From positions 1 to 43,010 of the forward strand of contig CAJXCW010000011.1 in the NCBI GenBank assembly GCA_913051705.1: 43,010 nucleotides of DNA. Direction: 5' to 3'. Below the pieces are notes generated by a model, which had not been told where the DNA came from, made no database searches, and saw only the letters and a program-made list of their open reading frames with translations. The position numbers and the translations under genes are program-made. Origin of the DNA: an uncultured bacterium. GTDB lineage: Bacteria; JAAXHH01. Shown here in pieces: positions 9,601 through 17,559 of the stretch (the stretch's first letter is position 1; every line of letters starts with the position of its first letter).

Positions 9601-9787
9601 GCCGATGGCCGTGGCTGTTATATTCGGGCTGGCCGTCGCCACCGTATTGACCTTGGTGGTATTGCCGGTGATGTATGATGTATTAACCGGTTTGACCGAA
9701 CGCGTCGGCGAGGAACAGACAGAAGCAGTCCGGGAAGAGTCGGAGGTACTTGTGCCGCCGGGGAGCGAGCCGGCTCCGGCAGGGTAA
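6632..9787 (+). CDS. RND-family efflux permease (AcrB/HAE1-like)
   Basis: Inner-membrane proton-driven pump of about 1051 residues, usual for the family. It has the N-terminal helix (TSVFVLTGLIILMGLTAYF) and the porter loop motif SPADMENLVTQPIE. Helix 4 carries the proton-relay motif GMLVDNAIVIVENIYRH, where D-N replaces the D-D of AcrB. The second repeat has a large periplasmic domain and helix 10 SLAGVVVNNAIVLIDYIRKL. The start ATG 6632 is preferred over the in-frame TTG at 6623 because AAAGGAG (6616-6622) is spaced nine bases from it. Most relatives export hydrophobic drugs, bile-like compounds or lipids; the actual substrate is unknown. It works with the adaptor upstream and the TolC protein downstream. 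Confidence 0.95.
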   Translation: MIVSDLSIKNKTSVFVLTGLIILMGLTAYFSLPRESAPSITIPIIIVATPYIGVSPADMENLVTQPIEKRLKELSDVKEITSTSSEGISTVVIEFETDVNIDNALQKVREKVDLARTEIPQDAEESSINEINFDNVPIMVVNVSGSHNLVTLKDIAEDLEDRIESVSGVLDVTLVGGLEREVQVDVDPNRLTYYNLGLEDIIETIREENLNIPGGSIKTSTLRYAVRVPGEFSNTQEIGDLVIEARNNQPIFIRDVATVRFGFKEATTYARFNGLPCVSLNVQKRTGENLIKIADAVNALLDEERNRLPASVELTVLADQSKDVRRMVSDLENNIITGLILVVIVLFLFMGIRNAMFVAIAIPLSMLLSFIVLEAMGYTLNMVVLFSLILALGMLVDNAIVIVENIYRHCEEGYSLVEAAMKGAGEVAIPVIASTLTTLCAFAPMLFWPGIIGEFMGYLPATLIITLTASLFVGLVINPTICSVLMTVNKKHQEQQWLQRFRFAYQHFLGWALDHRGRILGTTFGLLISMFVLYGYFGKGVEFFPETEPNQAFIDVNAAIGTRLDISDDIVRQVEASLAGIPGISLFTANVGSSPDPSDFSSSGGGTPHKSRIIVDFVERADRTQSSFTTVEMIRERTAGLVGARVELVTPSQGPPTEPPVKIEIVGDDFTVLGRLSKEITQRIQDIPGLVDLKDDYDSGKPELKVEINRTQAALLELNTSLIARTVRTAINGTEASEFRVGEDEYDIVVRFAEQSRGSFADLNRLHVMHDGILIPLANLATIKVVGGVGSIKRKDQERVVSIIGNVEGRLPSEVLKEIQGTMNGYQLPSGYVVRYAGENVEQDESQDFLTKAFVIALLMITLVLVTQFNSITMPFIIVMSVLLSLIGVLLGLMVTATPFGIIMTGIGVISLAGVVVNNAIVLIDYIRKLRERGLGRREAIIQGGVTRLRPVILTAMTTILGLIPLGTGFSVNFATLSFEIGGESSQWWGPMAVAVIFGLAVATVLTLVVLPVMYDVLTGLTERVGEEQTEAVREESEVLVPPGSEPAPAG

Positions 9788-9842
9788 AGTACAGAGTAGA
9801 AGAGTATAGAGTGAAGCGTGTTGCCGATATTCACTCTGTACT
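9788..9842. repeat. Inverted repeat between pump gene and TetR gene
   Basis: AGTACAGAGT (9788-9797) and ACTCTGTACT (9833-9842) are perfect reverse complements. A nested pair, AGAGTGAA (9807-9814) and TTCACTCT (9830-9837), gives an alternative hairpin. It begins right after the pump stop codon and ends about 20 bases before the TetR start, so it could be an operator or an attenuating hairpin. It also resembles the AAAGTACAAAG repeats elsewhere. Confidence 0.5.
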
Positions 9843-9864
9843 CATGAATTTGAGGAGACTACAC

Positions 9865-10521
9865 GTGGCAGCGGTGCGGATGTCCGGCGAAGACCGACGT
9901 GAGCAAATTATTCAGGTGGCTGCGAAATTATTCGCCAGACAGGGCTTTAAAGGGACGACAACCAAACAAATAGCCCAGATGGCCGATATTACAGATGCGC
10001 TTGTATTTAGGTATTTCGAGACGAAAGAAAATTTGTATGCGGCCATTATTGAAAACAAGATGCAAGAGCTGTCGGCATGGGATTTGTCCGATATTCAGAC
10101 CAGTATGGACCTGCGGGATGATACCGTGGTTTTTGAGTCTACAGCTTTAATTATGTTTAAGGAAATGCACCGGGATCCAACCTTGATGAGGCTTCTATTA
10201 TTTAGTGCGTTGGAAGACCGGGCGTTATCCGATATGTTTTTTACACATCAGATGATCGATCTGGTAAGAATGTTGGGGCAATACATACAGCGGCGCATGG
10301 ATGAGGACGCCTTTGATACGGCCGACCCGATGATTGCTGCGCGTGGATTTATCGGTATGATCAATCATCAGGTGCTGATGCGGGAATTGTTCCGGCATGA
10401 GGCGTACGTGCAATATGACGGACAGGATATAGCCTCTGCTTATACACGGCTTTTTTTGGAAGGCATAGGGAAGCGGCAAGTGGGCATAGAAAAATCAATC
10501 ACCTCTACTGAGGAAGAGTGA
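9865..10521 (+). CDS. TetR/AcrR-family transcriptional regulator
   Basis: Dimeric ligand-responsive repressor of 218 residues. The N-terminal helix-turn-helix reads REQIIQVAAKLFARQGFKGT and continues through TTKQIAQMADITDALVFRYF and ETKENLYAAII, the classic TetR signature. The C-terminal ligand/dimer domain shows no specific motif. GTG 9865 is chosen as start because GAGGAG lies seven bases upstream; the frame itself is open from 9811. It is encoded inside the efflux operon between pump and outer-membrane channel and very probably represses that operon. The inverted repeat just upstream and the promoter at 5393 are candidate control points. Confidence 0.92.
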   Translation: MAAVRMSGEDRREQIIQVAAKLFARQGFKGTTTKQIAQMADITDALVFRYFETKENLYAAIIENKMQELSAWDLSDIQTSMDLRDDTVVFESTALIMFKEMHRDPTLMRLLLFSALEDRALSDMFFTHQMIDLVRMLGQYIQRRMDEDAFDTADPMIAARGFIGMINHQVLMRELFRHEAYVQYDGQDIASAYTRLFLEGIGKRQVGIEKSITSTEEE

Positions 10522-10552
10522 ATTCTTGAAAAGAGGGATCGAGGGGGATTTC

Positions 10553-11899
10553 ATGAAACAGGGTGTATTAATTGGGCTGGCAGTGATCTACATGGTCAGC
10601 ATCACATCTCAGGTATCAGCTCAGAATTCTGATACGGTTCAACTGACGTTAGAGCGTACGGTACGGATGGCGCTTGAAAATAATGAGACCTATCTAATCG
10701 CTCAACTGGATACCGGTAAAGCAAAATCTCAGATAAAAGAAGCGATATCGGGGGCGTTGCCCCGGCTCAATCTGAACACCCTGGTTACAAGAAACTGGTC
10801 TTTACCGGAATTCAATTTCGGTGGGCAAACATTTAAGGCCGGAACAGATAATGTCTTGAATTTCGGCTTGGATTTTGAGCAGCCAATTTACAGCGGCGGA
10901 AAGTTACGCGCCGGCCTGAAGGCCGCGAGGCTTGTTGAGGATCTATCCCATGCCACCAGCGATCGAATTCGACAGAATGTCATCCTGAATGTACATCAGG
11001 CGTATTATGCCGTGCTTCTGGCAGACGAACTGCTGGGCGTGAGTCAGGCCTCGCATGATCGGGCGGTAGCCCAGTTGGTGCAGGTAAAGAAATTTCACGC
11101 CGCCGGCACGGTTTCCGACTACGATGTGCTTCGCGCCCGTGTTGAAGCCGCCACGGCAAAACCACCAGTGATTCAAGCCAGGAACCAGGTGATCGTCACA
11201 CAGGCGAATTTAAAAAGTCTGATCGGGATATCCCAGACTACCCCTGTGCAGGTCACCGGTGGTTTTGAGGTGGATGCTGCCGCTCTTACGACCAACCTGC
11301 CGGAAGCGATACAAACCGCGATCACACGGAGAGCAGACCTGCGTGCAGCGGAATATCAAATCGATTTTTCAGACCGAATAATCAGCGTGACTCGAAGTGA
11401 AGGCCGACCGGAAGTATCGCTAACGGCCGGGTACCGGATGCAGGCACAATTGAATGATGCGAAGGTATCTTCCCTGGTATTCAAAGATTTTGTTCGCAGT
11501 TGGGATACGTCGCTCAACATCAAAGTGCCTATTTTTGATGGCCGGCAGACCTCTGCCCGCGTGGGTCAGGCGGAAGCGGATTATGAACTGGCGGTATACA
11601 GCGAAAGTCAGCTTCGAAAACAGGTGGAGGTGGAGGTGACGCAGGCGTACGTGAACGTACAGGGTGCCCGGGAACGTATGTCGGCCGAAGCGGAAACAGT
11701 AGAACTGGCTGAGCGGGGACTGGCCATCGCCCAGGTGCAGTACGAAGGCGGCATGACCACCCAGTTGGAACTGATCGATGCCCAATTGACGGTCACCCAG
11801 GTGCAAACCAACTATGTTACGGCGCAGCATGATTACGCCGTTGCGGTGATTACTCTGCAGAGCGCCCAGGGGGTGTTGAATATAGCAGGGAGTGAGTGA
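10553..11899 (+). CDS. TolC-family outer-membrane efflux protein
   Basis: Outer-membrane channel of the tripartite pump, 448 residues, a normal length. The Sec signal peptide is MKQGVLIGLAVIYMVSITSQ, then VSA-Q. It is followed by the OEP domain pattern LTLERTVRMALENNETYLIA, the strand motif FGLDFEQPIYSGGKLRAGLK, and the second repeat with LNIKVPIFDGRQTSARVGQA. The C-terminal helices include QYEGGMTTQLELIDAQLTV. ATG 10553 is chosen because GAGGGGGA precedes it at good spacing; an in-frame TTG at 10526 lies upstream of the signal peptide and is unlikely. It is the last gene of the efflux operon, 31 bases after the TetR stop. Confidence 0.94.
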   Translation: MKQGVLIGLAVIYMVSITSQVSAQNSDTVQLTLERTVRMALENNETYLIAQLDTGKAKSQIKEAISGALPRLNLNTLVTRNWSLPEFNFGGQTFKAGTDNVLNFGLDFEQPIYSGGKLRAGLKAARLVEDLSHATSDRIRQNVILNVHQAYYAVLLADELLGVSQASHDRAVAQLVQVKKFHAAGTVSDYDVLRARVEAATAKPPVIQARNQVIVTQANLKSLIGISQTTPVQVTGGFEVDAAALTTNLPEAIQTAITRRADLRAAEYQIDFSDRIISVTRSEGRPEVSLTAGYRMQAQLNDAKVSSLVFKDFVRSWDTSLNIKVPIFDGRQTSARVGQAEADYELAVYSESQLRKQVEVEVTQAYVNVQGARERMSAEAETVELAERGLAIAQVQYEGGMTTQLELIDAQLTVTQVQTNYVTAQHDYAVAVITLQSAQGVLNIAGSE

Positions 11900-12030
11900 G
11901 GGGAGGGGGAGGTTCTTTGAAGACGTTTGAAGATTCTGTGTTGTTATCTTAATACATTTATATATAAATCACTATTCTAAATTACTTCTTTCCCTGATAT
12001 TTCATTCAATCATTCCTTAAAGAGGATGAT

Positions 12031-12439
12031 ATGAAGCGGTTATTTATGCTTGTTCTGGGGTTGTTTGTTGTCGCGACGGCAACGTAGGCGGAGTCCCTTT
12101 ACAAAGCAAATTTCGTTCCCGGTCCGGTCGATATTAAGACCATGGGGGCGATGACGAGCGGAACCATATTCTGCTCAGAGTAACGCCGGACGGTAAGATC
12201 GAGGAAGCCTCGTTGGAGAACGCCACGTACTCGAAGAAAGAGATCACCAATCCGATCTCCATGGATGCCAAATCACGCCGTGGCAAGCCGGCGCATAAAC
12301 CATCCGAATCGATTCGAGGCTTGAAGACCTAGCCGGTAATACGCTGAACTATTTATTCGATGTGGATATACAGCAAGAAGGGAATCTGTCGCCGGATCAG
12401 CCTCCGTATGTCCTGCTTCGGTTTGAGGTGAATCCTTAA
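12031..12439 (+). pseudogene. Decayed gene for a small secreted protein
   Basis: ATG 12031 follows AGAGGA and opens a signal peptide (MKRLFMLVLGLFVVATAT), but an amber TAG at codon 19 interrupts it at the cleavage site. The frame then reads AESLYKANFVPGPVDIKTMG and shifts within a run of five G near 12145. It continues as HILLRVTPDGKIEEASLENA and shifts again near 12325 into LAGNTLNYLFDVDIQQEGNL to the stop at 12437. At least three lesions are present, so it is very unlikely to be functional. I do not recognise the family; the intact protein would be about 135 residues and exported. Confidence 0.6.
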
Positions 12440-12472
12440 AACTGTTTTTTATTTCTCCGAAACAAGGTCTGT

Positions 12473-13219
12473 ATGAACATTTCCATTACCGGGGCTGCCG
12501 GTTCTATAGGACGAGCCATCACCGCGGCGCTGTCCGCGCGCCATACCATATCGCCGACGGATATCAGAATGGCGCCGGGCGCACGTATGATTGTTCGGGC
12601 AGATGTTCTGGATATAGAGGCTGTAGAAGAACTCTGTAAAGGCATGGATGCCGTCATCCATGTTGCCCGGGCGACCTGGGATGATCAGTTATCCGATGTC
12701 GAAAATGAACGGCATATTCTGGAAACGCGGCTTAAAGGTACCTATAATGTGCTGAAAGCCGCGAGCGAAGCAGGGGTGAAGCGGGTGGTCCAGGTGAGTG
12801 ATCTGTGTATTTTCTCCGGGTATGGTGAGGATTTTATCGTATCTGAAGACTTTCTTCCGTTGCCGGACACCTCCGTATATCAGCAGTCCGTATATCTGAG
12901 TGAACAAATCGCCTGTGAATTCGCCCAGCAATATCCAGGGATGATCCTGACGCTGCGTCTGGGCAAACTGGTTGATCAGGATAAGCTGGCTGCCGACAGT
13001 CCATTGGAAGATATCTGGCTGGATTATCGGGATGCGACCAGAGCGATTGAGCGGGCCGTTATGATTGATCAGTTTGACGGATCGTCGAAGTGGGGGTTGT
13101 ATAATCTGACCGCTGGTCTACCCAACGAGAGATATTCCTTGCTGAAAATTTCATCCGGTCATTTTGGTCTCAAACCCAAATTCAATTTTGAGGATTGGTG
13201 GCATGAGGAGACATCATGA
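12473..13219 (+). CDS. NAD-dependent epimerase/dehydratase-like protein without catalytic lysine
   Basis: Extended-SDR fold of 248 residues. The N-terminal Rossmann motif is ITGAAGSIGRAITAAL, followed by MDAVIHVARATWDDQL, KGTYNVLKAASEAGVKRVVQ and VSDLCIFSGYG. At the active site, where family members carry Y-x-x-x-K, this protein reads YQQSVYLSEQ, so the lysine is a valine. It may bind nucleotide without turning it over, or use altered chemistry. The C-terminus (GLKPKFNFEDWW) matches that of the next gene (GFEPKYNFENLY), marking the two as diverged duplicates. Its stop overlaps the next start as ATGA, so the pair is co-translated, perhaps as a heterodimer. Confidence 0.82.
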   Translation: MNISITGAAGSIGRAITAALSARHTISPTDIRMAPGARMIVRADVLDIEAVEELCKGMDAVIHVARATWDDQLSDVENERHILETRLKGTYNVLKAASEAGVKRVVQVSDLCIFSGYGEDFIVSEDFLPLPDTSVYQQSVYLSEQIACEFAQQYPGMILTLRLGKLVDQDKLAADSPLEDIWLDYRDATRAIERAVMIDQFDGSSKWGLYNLTAGLPNERYSLLKISSGHFGLKPKFNFEDWWHEETS

Positions 13220-13965
13220 ATGTTCTGGTTACCGGCGCAGGCGGCTATATAGGCCGCGTAGTCGCTCGGGATCTCATCACCTACAAACACAGGGTAAGAG
13301 CGGTCGATATGCGGCCCATGACGGATGAACTGCAGGACACACAAACTTTCGATCTGAACGATTATGAGACGTTGCATAAGACTGTCAAAGGTATGGACGG
13401 CATCGCCCATCTGGCCTGGCCCATGCATCCTTATGAGAATTATATGCCGGCAGAACATTCAGACTTAGGCGCGGGTGTCGGTATATTATATCATTTGCTT
13501 AAGACAGCTGTAGATTGCGGTGTAAAACGATTTGTATTCCAAAGTACCATCAACATCACCGCTTCGGATTGGGACAGATGGCGCCTTACAGAAGATGCAT
13601 TGCCCCGTCCCGGGTTGGGCGGGTATACGCTGGGTAAGACCCTGGCAGAAGAAGTATGCCGCGCCTTTGCCCGTGAGCATGACATCACGGTGGCCGTACT
13701 TCGTGTGGGCGGCGTGTATACGTTGGAAGAATCCGGTTATGAGTTTGCAGCGCCGGATCAGCATGGTATCCCTTCCTCCTGTGTTGAAAGACGTGATATC
13801 GCTCAGGCATACCACTTAGCCCTGACCAGAGACCTGCCCCGCAGATTCGAGATTTTCCACATCTTTCATACCCGTCCCGGCGATCGTTTTCCTACCAGTA
13901 AAGCCAGAGATATCCTCGGCTTTGAACCGAAATACAATTTCGAAAACCTCTATTTAAGAAGATGA
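13216..13965 (+). CDS. NAD-dependent epimerase/dehydratase family protein
   Basis: Extended-SDR enzyme of 249 residues acting on an unknown, probably sugar-nucleotide or sugar, substrate in the cytosol. The Rossmann motif is VTGAGGYIGRVVARDL. DGIAHLAWPMHPYENY and RFVFQSTINITASD supply the usual strand-4 and strand-5 landmarks, and the active site is an intact YTLGK (catalytic Tyr and Lys). ATG 13216 overlaps the preceding stop by four bases. It is the catalytically complete partner of the preceding paralogue. At about 250 residues it is shorter than UDP-sugar epimerases such as GalE (about 330), which argues against a GalE-type role. Confidence 0.87.
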   Translation: MNVLVTGAGGYIGRVVARDLITYKHRVRAVDMRPMTDELQDTQTFDLNDYETLHKTVKGMDGIAHLAWPMHPYENYMPAEHSDLGAGVGILYHLLKTAVDCGVKRFVFQSTINITASDWDRWRLTEDALPRPGLGGYTLGKTLAEEVCRAFAREHDITVAVLRVGGVYTLEESGYEFAAPDQHGIPSSCVERRDIAQAYHLALTRDLPRRFEIFHIFHTRPGDRFPTSKARDILGFEPKYNFENLYLRR

Positions 13966-14073
13966 TGGTGGTAGGAGGCGGTGGGCGGTCTCTGCCGTGG
14001 GTGAATCGATCCAGGGAATTAAAACCAGGGGATTTGCTCACTCGGAATATCCGGGTTTGAAGAGCGGCTCGAA

Positions 14074-14418
14074 ATGGCGTCTGGAGACGATCCGGTGCTG
14101 TCCAAACAGCCATTAAGATTTCCCGAACCGTGTCCAGGATTTCAAGCATATACTAAGGAAGACGTTCGTCAGATGATCAATTTCTTTGAGTTAAATCTTA
14201 CGATGGCCTGGCCGGTGGTTACCCAGGTGGATATTGTATTCATCCGAATTGTGCTGATCTATTTCGATAACAAAACGAAGAAAAGCATCCTGGCTAAAAT
14301 GCGGTGTATCCTGAAACCTGACGGCTATCTTTTTCTGGGTACGGCAGAAACGACTCTGAATATAGATGATTCCTATAAACGAACGCCCTATGGAAAAACG
14401 ACGTACTATCATTTTTGA
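14074..14418 (+). pseudogene. CheR-type methyltransferase C-terminal fragment
   Basis: A 114-codon frame that matches the C-terminal half of chemotaxis methyltransferase CheR: INFFELNLTMAWPVVTQVDI, then VFIRIVLIYFDNKTKKSILA (CheR normally reads F-C-R-N-V-L-I-Y-F-D), then CILKPDGYLFLGTAETTLN. The N-terminal helical domain and the SAM-binding glycine-rich loop are missing, and the conserved R-N pair has become R-I. I take it as a relic of a lost chemotaxis gene. No CheA, CheB or receptor gene is present in the window. Confidence 0.65.
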
Positions 14419-14479
14419 TGTTGCGTAAAAGTGTAATGTGCTTTGTGCTTTATCTCTCAATAGTGAGGCCGGGTTTGGC

Positions 14480-15814
14480 TTAATCCGCCGATTTCACTTG
14501 CCGGCGCATCCCCAGCGCCCACCAGCTCAAACCTGCAAGAGCCATGATCAACAGAAGCCAACCCGTTGCGCTCAGGAGCAAAGATAGGTCGAGTGTCGGC
14601 CATACCATGTCGTACTGGCTCAACACGGCAGCACGATCGGTCATCCAGTGCCAACCGGTATGGGCGACGAGCACCGATAAGATGATCGTCGCCATTCGTT
14701 CCCTGACGCCGAATCGGTACAACAGGGCCAGAGCGGGGATGAGCAGCAGTAGCACCAGGATTTGACCAAGTTCAACGCCCACATTGAAGGCCAGAAGCGA
14801 GGTGAGCAGGTGTGTGCCGCCGAACTGCAGCGTCTCGCGGAGGGCAAAGGAAAACCCGAACCCGTGGATGAGACCAAACCCGAAGGTAATCAGCCACCGT
14901 CGGTGCAGTTGGGCGCCGATGATATTCTCCAGGGCCATATATACGATGGAAGCGGCAATCAGGGTTTCGACCAGCGGCGGAAACCACAATGTATCGGGGG
15001 CCAGCTCGAAGGCCGACGCGATGAGGGTAATCGAATGGGCGACGGTAAACGCCGTAACGACGGCGATGAGCGCCCGGATCTGACGGAATGGGATGACGAG
15101 GCATAGCAGGAACAGTAGATGATCGAACCCGTCCAGGATATGCGTGAATCCCAACGCTGAAAACCTCAAGGCGGCTTGATACCAGTGGGGGTCGAGTGGC
15201 ACGGTCCCTGGACTACCCACGTACTCGTAAACACACTCATCTTTGCCCGGTGGCAGGAAGCGAAGGACGGTGACGACGCGAAGGCCCAACCTCTCGAGGC
15301 CGGGATCGATCATATAATCGGCCTGATCCGATTGAATCGGGATTTCGAACAGGACATCCAGCAGGGCCTGCTGCCAGAAGAGTTGCGTTCGATCCGGCAG
15401 GCGTGGTCCCATGATATGGGATAGCGCATCTTCATACCTTCTAAAGGATGGGTCTGAAGGGATGGAAGCCCTCACGGCGACGACATTCGGGTTCGGCAGT
15501 TGGACGCCGTCTTCGAAGAGTTTTATTTCATCGCCTATCCACAAAATCGCGGCATTACGCAATTCTGCATCTGCCTGGGCGAGATCAAGGTATCCCGGCC
15601 CCAGAAGTGGAAAGGACATGTCACGCATGGCATTAAGCGGGACGCGGACCAGCAGCTGCAGCCTTTGTCCTTCCGGCTTGACATACACCTGAATCGTGAT
15701 ATCGTTGGGAATATCATGGGCGAATACGCCAGTAGTTGAGCCGACCATCGTCAGACAAAACAACACGATTAATAACCCTGGCGTGCCTCCGCTGCGTATC
15801 ATTTCCAGCACCAC
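14480..15814 (-). CDS. HupE/UreJ-family membrane protein
   Basis: A 444-residue exported and membrane-embedded protein. The signal peptide (LLIVLFCLTMVGSTTGVFAH) leads a periplasmic beta-rich domain of about 190 residues. The C-terminal HupE/UreJ_2-type membrane domain holds its histidine signatures: FTHILDGFDHLLFLLCLVIP, FGLIHGFGFSFALRE and FNVGVELGQ. Relatives are often proposed to bind or move nickel or cobalt, by analogy with HupE and UreJ, but the role of the large-N-domain subgroup is not established. The start is GTG 15814, with AGGGG about seven bases upstream. The NHL lipoprotein gene lies upstream on the same strand; a 16-bp inverted repeat separates them. Confidence 0.82.
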   Translation of the reverse strand: MVLEMIRSGGTPGLLIVLFCLTMVGSTTGVFAHDIPNDITIQVYVKPEGQRLQLLVRVPLNAMRDMSFPLLGPGYLDLAQADAELRNAAILWIGDEIKLFEDGVQLPNPNVVAVRASIPSDPSFRRYEDALSHIMGPRLPDRTQLFWQQALLDVLFEIPIQSDQADYMIDPGLERLGLRVVTVLRFLPPGKDECVYEYVGSPGTVPLDPHWYQAALRFSALGFTHILDGFDHLLFLLCLVIPFRQIRALIAVVTAFTVAHSITLIASAFELAPDTLWFPPLVETLIAASIVYMALENIIGAQLHRRWLITFGFGLIHGFGFSFALRETLQFGGTHLLTSLLAFNVGVELGQILVLLLLIPALALLYRFGVRERMATIILSVLVAHTGWHWMTDRAAVLSQYDMVWPTLDLSLLLSATGWLLLIMALAGLSWWALGMRRQVKSAD

Positions 15815-15827
15815 ATTTTACCCCTAT

Positions 15828-15870
15828 AAGTACAAACCAGTTGACCTGGGTGGCCAACTGGTTTGTACTT
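15828..15870. repeat. 16-bp perfect inverted repeat
   Basis: AAGTACAAACCAGTTG (15828-15843) and CAACTGGTTTGTACTT (15855-15870) are exact reverse complements around an 11-base loop. It lies 14 bases upstream of the HupE-like start and 31 bases beyond the NHL-gene stop. No T-run follows on either strand, so a simple intrinsic terminator is unlikely. A large operator or an RNA switch for the HupE-like gene is possible. Confidence 0.7.
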
Positions 15871-15901
15871 GGGAATCTATTTCTGTAAAAACTCTATTGT
15901 T

Positions 15902-17128
15902 CTAATTCGTAGCCACCGGCCACACCACACCCTGATCTTTATCCTTCACCGGCCCCAGCCCTTTGTAGACGAACTTCTGCACGCGTTTGCCTTCGTAGGT
16001 CTCGGTCGTGTAGATGTTGCCTTTAGAATCGGTCGCAATGCTATGGACCGCGAAGAATTGACCGGGTTGACGGCCGCCGTCGCCGAAACTCGTTAGAATT
16101 TCCATCGTCTCGCGCAGGATGACATACACCTTCATATTCTTCCCGTCGGCCAGATAGAGAAATTTCTGTTCCGCATCTTTCGAGAAGGCGATATCCCAGG
16201 TTGATCCATCACCTAGGGTATTCTTCGCGATGACCTTTTCCATGACGTATGTGCCGTCTTTCTGGAATACCTGAATCCGGTTGTTCGGCCGATCACAGAC
16301 ATAGACAAAACCGTCGTTCGACGGTTCTGCGGCATGAACCGGGGTACGGAACTGCTTTACCAGCGGCTCATCCGGATTATATCGCCCGAGGTTGGCATCA
16401 TCGGGTTCATTACCGTATGCGCCCCAATACCGTTTGAATTCACCGGTTTCGATGTCGATCACAGCCACGCGCTTGTTCAGGTAGCCATCGGCGATGTAGG
16501 CTTCGTTGGCGGCTGCGTCGAATGATATCTTGGCGACCCGCCCGAAGTTCTCGGTATCCTTACTGTTGCCGACATAGCTCGGATTTTCCTCGTCGAAGCG
16601 GGGCGCGCGACGGGCGCCCGGCTTGCCGAATTGTTTCAGGAAGGTGCCGTCCTGGGCAAAAACCAGGATATGGGCGTCATTACCACCGTTACCGCCGATC
16701 CAGAGGTTATCCATCGGGTCAACCCCGATGCCGTGGTTTGAGGTGGGCCAGTCGTACCCATCACCCGGACCGCCCCACGAATGGAGGAGATTGCCTTCCT
16801 GATCATATTCTATAATATTCGGGGCCGGCAGACAGCATTCACCGGTGGGTGGATCCTGCGCAGCGCCCAGCTCCGTTCTTGCATTGCCGTTACCGCGATG
16901 GATGATCCAGATATGATCCTGCGAATCGACGCTCACCCCGATGGCCGAGCCCAGAACCCAGTGGTTCGGCAACGGTTTGGGCCACATCGGGTCTACTTCA
17001 AACATAGGCGCCATCACAGCCCCTTCGGGGATCTCATCGGTCGTACCCTGTGTTCCTGTGTTCTCGCCACATGCAGCCACGAATACAAACAACAGTGCTC
17101 CTGCGAAAACATGATGTTTCCATTTCAT
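15902..17128 (-). CDS. NHL-repeat six-bladed beta-propeller lipoprotein
   Basis: Exported lipoprotein of 408 residues. The signal is MKWKHHVFAGALLFVFVAAC with a C-G-E-N lipobox end. It is followed by NHL/SMP-30-like propeller blades: IGVSVDSQDHIWIIHRGNGN, HGIGVDPMDNLWIGGNGGND and IATDSKGNIYTTETYEGKRV. The arrangement resembles proteins annotated as peptidyl-alpha-hydroxyglycine alpha-amidating lyase-like. The catalytic identity is not secure, and a scaffold or binding role is equally likely. ATG 17128 is chosen since GGGGGAAG precedes it; the open frame upstream to 17173 runs through a repeat and lacks a signal. It is probably transcribed towards the HupE-like gene. Confidence 0.85.
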   Translation of the reverse strand: MKWKHHVFAGALLFVFVAACGENTGTQGTTDEIPEGAVMAPMFEVDPMWPKPLPNHWVLGSAIGVSVDSQDHIWIIHRGNGNARTELGAAQDPPTGECCLPAPNIIEYDQEGNLLHSWGGPGDGYDWPTSNHGIGVDPMDNLWIGGNGGNDAHILVFAQDGTFLKQFGKPGARRAPRFDEENPSYVGNSKDTENFGRVAKISFDAAANEAYIADGYLNKRVAVIDIETGEFKRYWGAYGNEPDDANLGRYNPDEPLVKQFRTPVHAAEPSNDGFVYVCDRPNNRIQVFQKDGTYVMEKVIAKNTLGDGSTWDIAFSKDAEQKFLYLADGKNMKVYVILRETMEILTSFGDGGRQPGQFFAVHSIATDSKGNIYTTETYEGKRVQKFVYKGLGPVKDKDQGVVWPVATN

Positions 17129-17158
17129 ATATCTTCCCCCTGTATGCGCCGCATACAG

Positions 17159-17173
17159 CAAAGCACAAAGCAC
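17159..17173. repeat. CAAAGCACAAAGCAC short tandem repeat
   Basis: Two units of the AAAGNACAAAG-type repeat upstream of the NHL lipoprotein gene. Similar copies lie at 14439-14452 and 33228-33240. Confidence 0.45.
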
Positions 17174-17205
17174 CCTGGTGTTGTGCTGGTTTGCGTACCA
17201 TCAAT

Positions 17206-17439
17206 TTAGTAGCGGAAGCTGTGGGTCGGTGACCCAATATCAGCGAAAGTAGTCGATTGCGCTGATGAGGTCAAGGATTTTATAAATTTGGACACATCGA
17301 TCAAGGCCAGGGATAGCCCTGATTCCAACTGTCTCAGTCTATCAAAACCGGACAGGACGCCCCGAACTTTGTATCCCAACCTCTTAAGAACATCATGGGT
17401 GGTCCTGGCTACTAATTCATTTTTTTCCTGGCCGGGCAT
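17206..17439 (-). pseudogene. Possible response-regulator receiver-domain relic
   Basis: A 77-codon frame whose middle part, ELVARTTHDVLKRLGYKVRG, then LRQLESGLSLALIDVS, has the spacing of the first helix, second strand and phospho-acceptor strand of a receiver domain (L-G-Y-x-V and L-x-L-I-D-V). The N-terminal acidic pair and everything after the aspartate strand are missing. It may be a relic of a hybrid sensor kinase or response regulator. The match is short, so this is a weak call. The rest of the 17129-17559 gap holds only a repeat. Confidence 0.3.
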
Positions 17440-17559
17440 GTTTTGCCGGGTATGTTATATCAGTTGTAAGGTTTTCTATGGCGGAATTCTGTAAATTTAT
17501 TACCTTATTCCCGATGATATGTCGTTACGCGTATTTTTAAAAACCAACCCTGTCCTATC

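Noticed and set aside
15902-17173. Longer start for the NHL protein at 17173
   Set aside because: The first 15 residues come from the CAAAGCAC repeat and would place a tail before the signal peptide; ATG 17128 has a proper ribosome-binding site.
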